This document shows positions 25,492 through 32,696 of a DNA stretch of 47,850 nucleotides, piece after piece. The notes beneath the pieces were generated by a model. That model had not been told where the DNA came from. It saw nothing but the letters and a program-made list of their open reading frames with translations, and did no database searches. This stretch comes from Treponema sp. (lineage in GTDB: Bacteria; Spirochaetota; Spirochaetia; Treponematales; Treponemataceae), in NCBI GenBank assembly GCA_024690865.1, contig JAILON010000057.1, forward strand, positions 1-47,850, read 5' to 3'. Numbering within the stretch: the first letter of the stretch is position 1; every line of letters begins with the position of its first letter. The position numbers were made by a program, and so were the translations under genes.

Positions 25492-25518
25492 ACCGATGTT
25501 TTTCGTCGTTCTTTTTTT
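25490..25518 (+). terminator. intrinsic terminator after the methyltransferase
   Basis: GAAC (25490-25493) pairs with GTTC (25508-25511) around an imperfect upper stem, followed by seven T residues. Confidence 0.55.
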
Positions 25519-25524
25519 GTTCTA

Positions 25525-25551
25525 TTGAAAAAATCCTTGCAAGGATATAAT
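25525..25551 (+). promoter_or_regulatory. promoter of the GAF/HD-GYP gene
   Basis: TTGAAA (25525-25530) and TATAAT (25546-25551) with a short 15-bp spacer. The -10 ends 11 nt before the ATG, so the leader is only about 5 nt. Confidence 0.6.
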
Positions 25552-25562
25552 ATAGAGTCAAA

Positions 25563-26837
25563 ATGTCTGATATATCTTTTAGCCCGAACGAAAGCAAGCT
25601 CAAGCAGATAACTGAAATCCGACAGCAGCTGGCGCTGATCAAGGACATAGACATCCTTCTGGAGAACACCTTGACCGCCGCCCGTAAGATTGCGAATGCC
25701 GACGCCGGTTCCATATACGACTTTGACGAAGGAAAGAACCTGCTCAAGATTCTGTACAGCCAGAACGACACCCTGCAGCGCAGGCTTGCACCGGGCGAAA
25801 AGCTGCCCTACGTGTCCTTCAGCATGACGGCAAACGTCCAGTCAATATCCGGCTACAGCGCGCTCAAGAAGGCAACCGTCAACATCCCCGACGTGTACAA
25901 TATGGACGAGTACATCATGGACGGGGACGGCCTGGTGAAGCGGCCCTACAACTTCAACGGCGTGAACGACGAAAAGAACAACTACCACACCCAGTCCATG
26001 CTCACCATGCCCTTCTCCCTGTCGAACGGGACCGTTCCCTGCGTCATGCAGATAATCAATGCGATGGACGAGTCGGGCAACGTCATCCCCTTCAGCAAGG
26101 AGACCGAGTTCTACATCTCATACTTCGCTGAAAGCGTTACCCAGGTCTTTGAACAGGCATATTTTACCCAGCAGCTCATCGAACGGCTGGTCAAGATGGC
26201 CAACTACCGCGACCCGCGTGAGACGGGGACGCACGTGGAGCGGGTCTCAAGCTTTTCCCTGGAGATTTATGACCGCTACGCCGTGAACAAGAATATTCCG
26301 GAGAAGGAACGGAACCGCTTCCGCGACAACCTCAAGCTGGCCGCCAAGTGCCACGACGTCGGGAAAGTTGCCGTGTCCGACAAGATTTTGAAGAAGCAGG
26401 GGCTCCTTACGGACGAGGAGCGGGCCATCATGAAGGGGCACACCTGCATCGGGGCGCAGATCTTCACGCCCATCGAGACCGAGCTGGACAGGATGGCCCG
26501 TGACGTCTGCCTGCACCACCACGACCGCTGGGAAGGCGGGTCGGTCGGCTATCCTTCGAATTTCGATTACATGGAATACGAGGCCGAGACCCCCATGCCC
26601 ACGAACATGGAGCAGGCCTATTCCGGGGAACAGATTCCTCTGGCAGCCCGCATAGTTGCCATTGCGGACGTATATGACGCGCTGCGGCACCGGAGGTACT
26701 ACAAGGCGGAATGGACGCTGGAAGACACCATGAAGGAGCTTGAAAAGGAAGCGGGCCACCAGTTTGACCCGGAGCTCATCGCCGCGTTCCTGCAGGTCAT
26801 AGACCGTATAGAGGCAATAAACAAGGCCATCCTGTAG
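25563..26837 (+). CDS. GAF plus HD-GYP domain protein (c-di-GMP phosphodiesterase)
   Basis: A 424-residue signalling protein. An N-terminal GAF domain (about residues 25-205, with NADAGSIYDFDEGKNLL and a ligand-like IINAMDE region) precedes an HD-GYP domain. The latter has AAKCHDVGKVAVSDKILKK near 260, the EERAIMKGHTCIGAQI helix, HHHDRWEGGSVGYP near 318 with the GYP triplet intact, and AIADVYDALRHRRYY. All metal ligands look present, so hydrolysis of cyclic di-GMP is expected, tuned by the GAF ligand. The start has no ribosome binding site. It converges with a second, more divergent HD-GYP gene. Confidence 0.9.
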   Translation: MSDISFSPNESKLKQITEIRQQLALIKDIDILLENTLTAARKIANADAGSIYDFDEGKNLLKILYSQNDTLQRRLAPGEKLPYVSFSMTANVQSISGYSALKKATVNIPDVYNMDEYIMDGDGLVKRPYNFNGVNDEKNNYHTQSMLTMPFSLSNGTVPCVMQIINAMDESGNVIPFSKETEFYISYFAESVTQVFEQAYFTQQLIERLVKMANYRDPRETGTHVERVSSFSLEIYDRYAVNKNIPEKERNRFRDNLKLAAKCHDVGKVAVSDKILKKQGLLTDEERAIMKGHTCIGAQIFTPIETELDRMARDVCLHHHDRWEGGSVGYPSNFDYMEYEAETPMPTNMEQAYSGEQIPLAARIVAIADVYDALRHRRYYKAEWTLEDTMKELEKEAGHQFDPELIAAFLQVIDRIEAINKAIL

Positions 26838-26843
26838 GATGGC
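26824..26843. terminator. bidirectional hairpin between convergent HD-GYP genes
   Basis: GGCCATCC (26824-26831) pairs perfectly with GGATGGCC (26836-26843) across TGTA. It spans the stop codon of the left gene and lies 10 bp before the stop of the minus-strand gene. T-runs on either side are broken. Confidence 0.65.
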
Positions 26844-26853
26844 CCCGATATCC

Positions 26854-28191
26854 TTATTTCTTTTCCGCCATTTTCTTGATGGCCTTGAGCATGTCGTCCA
26901 CCTCGTTCTTGTTCAGGACGCGCATTATCTTCATCTTTATCCCGTCAACCTGGAAGGGAACTTCTTCCGTTCCCGTGCCAATGACCTGTACGAAGGGCGA
27001 CTTTGGATTGCCTTCCGACACGTCCACGACCTGGGCTATCTTTCCGTTTGAAAGGTAGACGTATACGCCTATGGGATAGAGCGAAATACTGTACAGCAGG
27101 GCCTTCGTCACGGTGTCGTCATATTGGCGGTTCGAGTTGCGGACCAGCTCTATGAGTGCGTCGAAGGTTGACCGCTCGTCCCTGTATTCCCGCGGGGCCG
27201 ATATGGCCTCGAACGAACAGGCCAAGGCGATTATGCGCGCGTAGAGTGAGATCTTGTCACCGGTGACGTGGCGGGGGTAGCCGGCCCCGTTCATCCGTTC
27301 GTGGTGCTCCAAGACGGCGATCTGTATGTTCAGTGAAAAGTTTGCCTGCTTGAGGATGTTGAAGCTGACGATAGGATGGGTGTTCATCATGACCTTTTCC
27401 GGCTGTGACAGGGTCTTGTTGCCTATGTACAGCTGGGGCGGCAGCAGTATCATTCCTATCTCGTGCAGCATGCATGCCGTTGCAAGCTCCACCTGCTTGT
27501 CCTCCGGGAACTGGAGCTGCTGGGCTATGGCGACGGAAACGATCGTGCTGCGGATGCTGTGGTTCACCAGGAAGTTCGACTCGGTCATTTCCGGCGTGGA
27601 TATTATCCTAAGCACATGGCGGCGGTTGCTGCGTACGAAGTCACACAGTTCGCTCATTTTCTGCGTTATTTCCGATGCCCTGAAGCTCTTGTTCGTCGCA
27701 TAGAAGGTGTAGACGGCGCTTATGTATTCGGCAAACTGGCGGTATACGACCTTTGCATTCTCGTATTCCTCGCTGCTTATGGAAGGAACTGTGTCTGCTG
27801 CGCTGGAATCCTTCTTGTCGGCGGCATCTGTCCCGCCCTTTGCATCATTTGCCGCAGCGGCCTTCCCCATCTGCTTTATGGGCTTCTCCTGCGCTCCGCC
27901 CATGAAGTCGTTCATGTCGACCGTCTCGGTCTTTGCGTCTATGTCCGCCGCCATCTTGTTCGTCACGGCCTTTGCGGCCGGACCCGTACCTGAGGCCGCC
28001 TGTGGCGCCGGCGTGACAGCCTGGACCTTGCCGGACGTGTAGATTTCCTCAAATCCCCAGTCCGAAAGGTCCTTTATCTGATCTTCCGTGAAGACGCATC
28101 CATAGGGGAGGAGTAGAAAGTCCTTGTCCAACATCACGTCGGCTGAGAATTTTTGCTCTACAGTAAGTGAATTTGTCTTGACAGCGTTCAT
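26854..28191 (-). CDS. divergent HD-GYP domain protein
   Basis: A 445-residue protein. Residues 1-60 form a small domain with KDFLLLPYGCVFTEDQ, of the type found before many HD-GYP domains. A low-complexity Ala/Lys/Asp linker (about 60-135) follows, then a degenerate HD-GYP domain: the HD pair reads HEIGM rather than HDIGK, while HHERMNGAGYP is intact. A C-terminal small domain (VYLSNGKIAQVVDV) completes the common layout. The Asp-to-Glu change may weaken catalysis or make it a c-di-GMP sensor. The frame is open to 28218, but the start at 28191 is chosen: it has AGAGGG at good distance, and the upstream ATG lies within a sigma-28-type -10. Confidence 0.85.
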   Translation of the reverse strand: MNAVKTNSLTVEQKFSADVMLDKDFLLLPYGCVFTEDQIKDLSDWGFEEIYTSGKVQAVTPAPQAASGTGPAAKAVTNKMAADIDAKTETVDMNDFMGGAQEKPIKQMGKAAAANDAKGGTDAADKKDSSAADTVPSISSEEYENAKVVYRQFAEYISAVYTFYATNKSFRASEITQKMSELCDFVRSNRRHVLRIISTPEMTESNFLVNHSIRSTIVSVAIAQQLQFPEDKQVELATACMLHEIGMILLPPQLYIGNKTLSQPEKVMMNTHPIVSFNILKQANFSLNIQIAVLEHHERMNGAGYPRHVTGDKISLYARIIALACSFEAISAPREYRDERSTFDALIELVRNSNRQYDDTVTKALLYSISLYPIGVYVYLSNGKIAQVVDVSEGNPKSPFVQVIGTGTEEVPFQVDGIKMKIMRVLNKNEVDDMLKAIKKMAEKK

Positions 28192-28208
28192 ACTTTCCCT
28201 CTTTCTCT

Positions 28209-28235
28209 TTATCGGCATGAAACCTATATATGATA
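28209..28235 (-). promoter_or_regulatory. sigma-28-type promoter of the divergent HD-GYP gene
   Basis: On the minus strand GCCGATAA (28216 down to 28209) matches the FliA -10 perfectly. Fifteen bp upstream is TATC, a two-of-four match to the TAAA -35. It is the same octamer as in front of flgB and lies 17 nt before the chosen start, with a ribosome binding site between. Confidence 0.6.
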
Positions 28236-28256
28236 AACGGATATGGTGAAATGTCT

Positions 28257-29102
28257 TTAATCCGTCTTGAAAAGACCGTTCAGAAAGTTCTGGAAGAGCT
28301 CCGGCCAGATGGAAACGTCGTCTTCCACCTGCACAGGAGTCCCCGCGCTCTCCCGGTTGGCCAGGCTCAGGCCGTGGCAGCCGGAGCGGAAGATGTGGCT
28401 CTCAAAGGGAACCCCATGCTCCGCCAGGGCTGCCGTGAACAGGAGCGTGTTCTGGACCGGCACGCAGTCGTCGTCGGCCGTATGCCAGATGAAGGTCGGC
28501 GGGGTGGCGTCGGACACGTTCTTTTCAAGCGATGCCCTGTCCATCAGCTCGGATATGCCCAGCCTGCTTCCGAGCAGGTTTGCGAGCGACCCCTGGTGGG
28601 CAAACTTTCCGGAACTTATGACGGGATAGCCCAAAAGGAGGGCGTTGGGCCTGACCTCCTCCCTTCCGTACGGTAGGTACTGCTCCACCATGCCGGAATT
28701 CCACCAGACCCCCAGGCTTGCCGCCAGGTGCCCTCCAGCGGAAAAGCCGCATGCGATTATTTTTTCGGGGTCGCAGTTGAGCTTCCCGGCCTGGCTCCTG
28801 ACGTAGTGGACCGCCTCGCACAGGTCCATGAATGCTGCCGGAAAGTCCATCGGTGCCACGGAATAGTCCAATACACAGGCGTTGAAGCCCAGCGCCATCA
28901 TGCGGAGGGCCACGGGTTCTGCCTCGCGGAAGCTCTTGAATCCATAGGCTCCACCGGGGCAGATTATGACGAGCGGCCTCTTCCTGTTTCTGTCAACCTC
29001 ATCGTTGTTTTCTATTATATACGTCGTGAGGGAGGGGGTGAAGCGTTTTTCCTTTCCGCCTGCGATTTCCCTCGCTGGAAGCTCTATCCTCGTGTGTACC
29101 AT
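28257..29102 (-). CDS. alpha/beta hydrolase (esterase)
   Basis: A 281-residue serine hydrolase of the alpha/beta fold, of the acetyl-esterase/BD-FAE type. The oxyanion motif PGGAYGF is near residue 50, the nucleophile Ser is in GFSAGGH near 118, the acid in TADDDCVPV near 213, and the His in GCHGLSLA near 248. No signal peptide is seen, so it is cytoplasmic, perhaps removing acyl groups from imported plant-derived sugars; the substrate is inferred. An AGGG lies just before the start. It is the last core-type gene before the accessory island. Confidence 0.85.
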   Translation of the reverse strand: MVHTRIELPAREIAGGKEKRFTPSLTTYIIENNDEVDRNRKRPLVIICPGGAYGFKSFREAEPVALRMMALGFNACVLDYSVAPMDFPAAFMDLCEAVHYVRSQAGKLNCDPEKIIACGFSAGGHLAASLGVWWNSGMVEQYLPYGREEVRPNALLLGYPVISSGKFAHQGSLANLLGSRLGISELMDRASLEKNVSDATPPTFIWHTADDDCVPVQNTLLFTAALAEHGVPFESHIFRSGCHGLSLANRESAGTPVQVEDDVSIWPELFQNFLNGLFKTD

Positions 29103-29213
29103 TATAACCCTATTTTATATCCAAGTCGATTGTTTTTCAAGTGTTTTTGCGGCCTCAAGGCTACAGGAAGGCTACGGGGGACAAGCCCGTGGTCATTGCC
29201 TCATATATTGCTG

Positions 29214-29315
29214 TATTGTAAATTTCCCGCTACAATATTGTAAATTTTCTGTTACAATATTGTAAATTTCCCGTTGCAATATTGTAAATTTCCCGTTGCA
29301 ATATTGCAAATTTTT
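29214..29315. repeat. 22-bp tandem repeats with palindromic junctions
   Basis: Four direct copies of a 22-bp unit (29214-29235, 29236-29257, 29258-29279, 29280-29301) plus a partial fifth. Each junction forms a perfect 14-bp palindrome, TTACAATATTGTAA or TTGCAATATTGCAA. The array lies between the divergent esterase and HIRAN genes, 20 bp upstream of the shared dyad. The regular spacing of about two helical turns suits a cooperatively bound protein. The remaining part of this gap (29103-29213) holds nothing recognisable. Confidence 0.85.
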
Positions 29316-29320
29316 CCTCC

Positions 29321-29355
29321 GGTGACACTCTATGACACCCTGGGCCGTTTATACT
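29321..29355 (+). promoter_or_regulatory. shared dyad promoter, copy 1 (HIRAN gene)
   Basis: GGTGACACTCTATGACACC (29321-29339) is an interrupted inverted repeat (GGTG-A-CA / TG-A-CACC). Exactly 10 bp later is TATACT (29350-29355). The place where a -35 would lie is the centre of the dyad and does not resemble TTGACA, so a bound regulator probably decides activity. Confidence 0.8.
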
Positions 29356-29437
29356 GTTCCCGTAGGCTTCTGAGCGTGGGTAGACGGGCTGTTTTGCCGT
29401 GCCGCTCCCGCTTCCAGCTTGCAAGGGGGACTTTATT
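29356..29437 (+). promoter_or_regulatory. conserved structured leader, copy 1
   Basis: Common to three copies are GTAGGCTTC near the expected transcription start, TGTTTTGC in the middle and GCTTGCAAGGGGGAC at the ribosome binding site. Here GAGCG (29372-29376) pairs with CGCTC (29403-29407), with an inner ACGG/CCGT pairing around TGTTTTG. Function unknown. Confidence 0.65.
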
Positions 29438-30373
29438 ATGGAAAACAACGCCCAGATTTTGATTGAATGTGGCCCGGCATGGTTCGGCTTTTCCAAGAGC
29501 AGGACCGGGCAGCTGGATTACGTCGGCAAGCTCGCCGGTCCCGCCCCAGACGTGGACGGCTGGCAGCATCTTTCCGGGAGCGCATATTTCTCGCCGAGCT
29601 TCTATACCTACCTTTCGGACGGCTTGAACACGACCGTTCGTTTGCACGTTGCGGATGGCGTTGATGTCTCCGATGCGGACTGCTACGGCTACCTGCTCCA
29701 CGTCGGTGCGCTCCTTGCCGCCGTGGACGCGAAGGACTCCCTCCTTGCGGGCAGCCTGTACCTGCGCCGGAGGAGCACGTTTGAAAAATTCTCGCAGCTC
29801 TCACAGTTCATCATGGAGCCCCTGTGCGTGGAAATCCTTTTTTCACTCTGCTACGGCAGGATGCAGGACGCAAGCCCTTCCGACATTCCGCTCGTGTTCA
29901 ACATGGCCCGCGACAAGCTCGGCTTTGACCCTTCGCGCGAGAGCCTTGAGCAGGCCTTCATGCGCTGGTTCAAGGACAATCCCTGCACCACCCTCACGCT
30001 CCCGCTCGTCGGCACCCGGTATCATGACTGGGACTGCGAACCGGAAGTGCTGGACAGGCTCTGCGACAACCTGAGCGTGGACGACCTCGTGGGACACGCC
30101 GCAAAAATCCGCAGGGCGAAGCACGACTTTTATGCCAGCCTAGAGACGACCGTCCAGGCGGAACCCTACAATCCGCACGACAGGAATGCGATAATCGTGT
30201 GCATTGAGGACATCCGTTCGAAGATAAGCGGAAACCCCGGGGTGGTTAAGGCCGGATACATCCGCGCGCTTGCGGCCAAAGTCCTTCGTGAGTCCAGACC
30301 CAAGAAGATGGCGTATACCTCCCGCCTTGCCAGAATCGGCGGCGGCGAGATTGTCGTGCAGCTGGACATGTAA
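29438..30373 (+). CDS. HIRAN-domain protein
   Basis: A 311-residue cytoplasmic protein. The C-terminal 90 residues match the HIRAN domain: AEPYNPHDRNAIIV near residue 232, then AGYIRALAAKVL near 270 and a final strand IVVQLDM. HIRAN domains bind DNA 3' ends or stalled forks and are often joined to helicases or nucleases. Here the first 220 residues are of no family I know and contain no visible nuclease motif. The start is set by AAGGGGGA in the conserved leader; an open frame upstream (29399) is not used. Placement in the island and the shared promoter suggest a role in sensing foreign or damaged DNA. Confidence 0.72.
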   Translation: MENNAQILIECGPAWFGFSKSRTGQLDYVGKLAGPAPDVDGWQHLSGSAYFSPSFYTYLSDGLNTTVRLHVADGVDVSDADCYGYLLHVGALLAAVDAKDSLLAGSLYLRRRSTFEKFSQLSQFIMEPLCVEILFSLCYGRMQDASPSDIPLVFNMARDKLGFDPSRESLEQAFMRWFKDNPCTTLTLPLVGTRYHDWDCEPEVLDRLCDNLSVDDLVGHAAKIRRAKHDFYASLETTVQAEPYNPHDRNAIIVCIEDIRSKISGNPGVVKAGYIRALAAKVLRESRPKKMAYTSRLARIGGGEIVVQLDM

Positions 30374-30409
30374 GGCAGGGGAGGGGAGGAGGCTGTTTCT
30401 GATGGAACG

Positions 30410-30448
30410 CGGGGGAGAACAGGAACTGTTGAACAAAGCCCTCCCCCG
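30410..30448 (+). promoter_or_regulatory. hairpin before the AAA/PDDEXK gene
   Basis: CGGGGGAG (30410-30417) pairs with CTCCCCCG (30441-30448). There is no T-run, so it is more likely a leader structure than a terminator. Confidence 0.4.
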
Positions 30449-31181
30449 TGTTGGAATGGAGGCATGGTCAGCATGCGAAAGATGCCCATCGGCATACAGG
30501 ACTTTCAGAAGCTCAGTGAAGAAGGCTTCGTCTATGTGGACAAGACGGAACTTGTCTACAGGCTCGTGCAGAAGGGTATGCCTTACTTCCTTTCCCGCCC
30601 GCGCAGGTTTGGCAAGAGCCTGCTCGTGACGACGCTGGAAGCCTACTTCAAGGGCAAAAAAGAGCTGTTCGAAGGCCTTGCCATCATGAAGCATGAGACG
30701 GAATGGGCGGAATACCCGGTGCTTCACTTTGACTTCAACGGGTGGACGAATACGACAAGCCCCTGCTCGAAACGATGGTGTTGAGCGAGGAGCAGATAGA
30801 GGCGAACCGGGCCGTCTTCAAGGGGATGTTCGGCCAGCTGAAAAGCCTTGACGGCATGCTCCGCTTCGTCCTGTTCACCGGGGTAACTAAGTTCAGCAAG
30901 GTCAGCATCTTCAGCGACCTGAATCAGCTGCAGGACATCTCGATAGACGAGGACTTTGCCGACATCTGCGGCATCACGCAGGAGGAGCTGGAGAGGGACT
31001 TCTCTCCCGAGATAGACGCGCTGGCCCAGAAACGGGGCATGACTCGGGAAGACTGCCTTGCCCGGCTCAAACAGCTCTACGACGGCTACCACTTCACCAA
31101 GAAATCGCCAGACATCTACAATCCGTTCAGTCTACTGAACGCGTTCAAAAATTATAAATTTGACAGGTATTGGATTAATCG

Positions 31182-31228
31182 CGAGTTTTGCGAAGCAAAA
31201 CTCGTTGAGCAAGCCCCAAGGCTTGCTC
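31182..31228. repeat. double-hairpin palindromic insert read in frame
   Basis: Two perfect hairpins side by side: CGAGTTTTGC / GCAAAACTCG with a GAA loop (31182-31204), then GAGCAAGCC / GGCTTGCTC with a CCAA loop (31207-31228). They add about 19 residues (around EFCEAKLVEQAPRLAR) to a site where the family normally reads YWF-ETGTPTFL, without breaking the frame. Confidence 0.7.
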
Positions 31229-31705
31229 GGTTCGGCACGGGAACGCCCACCTTCCTCGTCTGGCGGCTCAAGGAGATGAACTTCAACCCACGTTCGTTCA
31301 GCGACGGCAGCCTGTACAGCTCGGAGGACGCAATCTCCGACTACCGGCCTGACAACCCGGACATCGTGCCGCTCCTCTACCAGTCCGGCTACCTGACCAT
31401 AAAGGGCTACGACAGCGAGTTTGACAGCCTCACGCTGGGCTATCCAAACGACGAGGTGAAGTACGGCTTCACTGCAAGCCTGACCCCCGTGTACCTGCAC
31501 GGGGAGAGCCCGCTTGACGTGCGGAGCTTCGGGCGGGACATAAAGGCGGGCAACACGGACGGGCTGCACGACCGCTTCACCGCCCTCTTCGCCCGCCTTC
31601 CCTACGCGACCGGCACGGTGGACGACACGATGCTGGAGCGGGACTTCCAGAACGTCATCTACTTGACCTTCCTCCTGCTGGGCCAGTTCGTGCAGGTGGA
31701 GCAGC

Positions 31706-31724
31706 GCTCTGCCGGAGGCAGAGC
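31706..31724. repeat. small hairpin insert in the nuclease-like domain
   Basis: GCTCTGCC (31706-31713) pairs perfectly with GGCAGAGC (31717-31724) across GGA, in frame (RSAGGRA) just before the PD-(D/E)XK core. Confidence 0.45.
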
Positions 31725-31950
31725 AACAGACTGCATTGTGGAGACGGACAAGTACGTGTACATATTCGAGTTCAAGCGGGACGGCAGCGCGGACGAGGCC
31801 CTTGCCCAGATAGAGGCGCAGGGATATGCCACCCCCTATTCTGCCGATTCCCGAACTCTTGTCAAAATAGGCGCAGTGTTCTCCAGCGCACAGAAGAACA
31901 TCAGCGAGTGGAAGGTGCTGGGACGCTAGTTTTTTCAAAATCTTTTTCCC

Positions 31951-31985
31951 GGTGACACTCTATGACACCCCGGGCAGGTTATGCT
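31951..31985 (+). promoter_or_regulatory. shared dyad promoter, copy 2 (membrane peptide module)
   Basis: GGTGACACTCTATGACACC (31951-31969), identical to copy 1, then 10 bp, then TATGCT (31980-31985). Confidence 0.78.
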
Positions 31986-32062
31986 GTTCACGTAGGCTTC
32001 TGGGGGAGGGCGGGGTGTTTTGCCGGGCAACCTCCCGCTTTCGGCTTGCAAGGGGGACGTAT
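31986..32062 (+). promoter_or_regulatory. conserved structured leader, copy 2
   Basis: The same blocks as copy 1 (GTAGGCTTC, TGTTTTGC, GCTTGCAAGGGGGAC). The hairpin is kept by different bases: GGGAGG (32004-32009) with CCTCCC (32031-32036). Confidence 0.65.
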
Positions 32063-32152
32063 ATGGGAAAAGAAACGAAGCGACTTTTACTCTCATTTGC
32101 CATCAGCATCGTGGTCGGGTTCGTCATGGCTCTGCTGATACAGCTTTTGTAG
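32063..32152 (+). CDS. 29-residue single-span membrane peptide
   Basis: A complete small open frame: a basic N-terminus (MGKETKR) and one hydrophobic helix (residues 8-29) that ends LIQLL before the stop. A strong AAGGGGGA from the conserved leader lies 5-6 nt upstream of the ATG, the same place at which the leader starts the HIRAN and RNase III genes, which is the main reason to believe it is translated. Inner-membrane location is expected. It opens an AT-rich module of four more genes. Size and form resemble small toxins or membrane anchors of defence systems; no function is claimed. Confidence 0.65.
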   Translation: MGKETKRLLLSFAISIVVGFVMALLIQLL

Positions 32153-32175
32153 ATTTCTGGTAACAGGGTAGCGAT

Positions 32176-32691
32176 ATGGATCTGATGGCACAGAAACAGG
32201 CTGAATGGCGGTGGGGACTCGTAGGAAACATTATCGGTGAGCATGAATTCGGGGAGAACCGGGATATTTATTATGGAACAAAGCATTTCTCTTCTGGAAC
32301 GAAAGTCTATTGTGCTCCGGCGCAGTGGGGCGACGGCTATGAGAATATTGTTGTCATAGGGAAGCCTCGGCACAGTTTCAAATATATTGAGATAGTTATG
32401 TCCTCAAACATGATTGAAAATTTTCGACTTCAAAAGGTCTACAAGCCTGCTGTTCTCAAGAAAATGGCAGATGAAAATTCGTGGGGATTTTGGGGAAATA
32501 CGGATGAAGACAAAGCAGCCATTCTTGATATGCGCTTGCAGTCAGAAGGCTTCGGCTTGGTCTCAAAAGAATGTGTCTGGCTTTCATTTGCAACGGACAG
32601 TTTTTTGTTCGGAAAAATAAAGTTTTACTCATGGGCAGATTTGGAAAACCCTGACGTGTTCAATGAAGTTCAATTGAGTTTGAAGAAGTAA
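32176..32691 (+). CDS. unknown protein
   Basis: A 171-residue soluble protein of no family I recognise. It is rich in aromatic residues (Trp near 12, 14, 76, 103, 106, 133, 153) and has no signal peptide or membrane segment. An opening like KQAEWRWGLVGNIIGEH suggests a compact alpha/beta fold. A weak AGGG lies before the start. It sits 23 bp after the membrane peptide and 5 bp before the GIY-YIG-like gene. Base composition is clearly more AT-rich than the chromosome to the left, as in the next three genes, which points to recent acquisition as a block. Confidence 0.7.
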   Translation: MDLMAQKQAEWRWGLVGNIIGEHEFGENRDIYYGTKHFSSGTKVYCAPAQWGDGYENIVVIGKPRHSFKYIEIVMSSNMIENFRLQKVYKPAVLKKMADENSWGFWGNTDEDKAAILDMRLQSEGFGLVSKECVWLSFATDSFLFGKIKFYSWADLENPDVFNEVQLSLKK

Positions 32692-32696
32692 GGTTT

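Larger units (their letters stand above)
30473..31929 (+). pseudogene. AAA-ATPase-like/PD-(D/E)XK protein, internally deleted and frameshifted
   Basis: The family (AAA_ATPase_like plus DUF1703 nuclease-like domain) is common in gut bacteria and treponemes. The first part reads MRKMPIGIQDFQKLSEEGFV, then Walker A RPRRFGKSLL near residue 40, and continues to LHFDFNG. There it jumps, at about 30742 and in another frame, to VDEYDKPLLETM, the Walker B part. About 90 residues between them are missing and the frame is lost. The rest is intact: FTGVTKFSKVSIFSDLNQLQDIS and the C-terminal TDCIVETDKYVYIFEFK nuclease motif. The second frame could start at the GTG at 30742 but would lack the P-loop. It also carries two palindromic inserts. 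Confidence 0.82.

Noticed and set aside
29332..29373. Leader peptide MTPWAVYTVPVGF within the shared promoter
   Set aside because: Copies 1 and 3 give similar peptides, but only copy 1 has a stop there, no ribosome binding site precedes the ATG, and the ATG lies upstream of the expected transcription start. Conservation is better explained by the operator and -10.
31952..32062. N-terminal extension of the 29-residue peptide to a 66-residue protein
   Set aside because: The extension would begin within the operator, upstream of the transcription start. The ATG at 32063 has a strong ribosome binding site.
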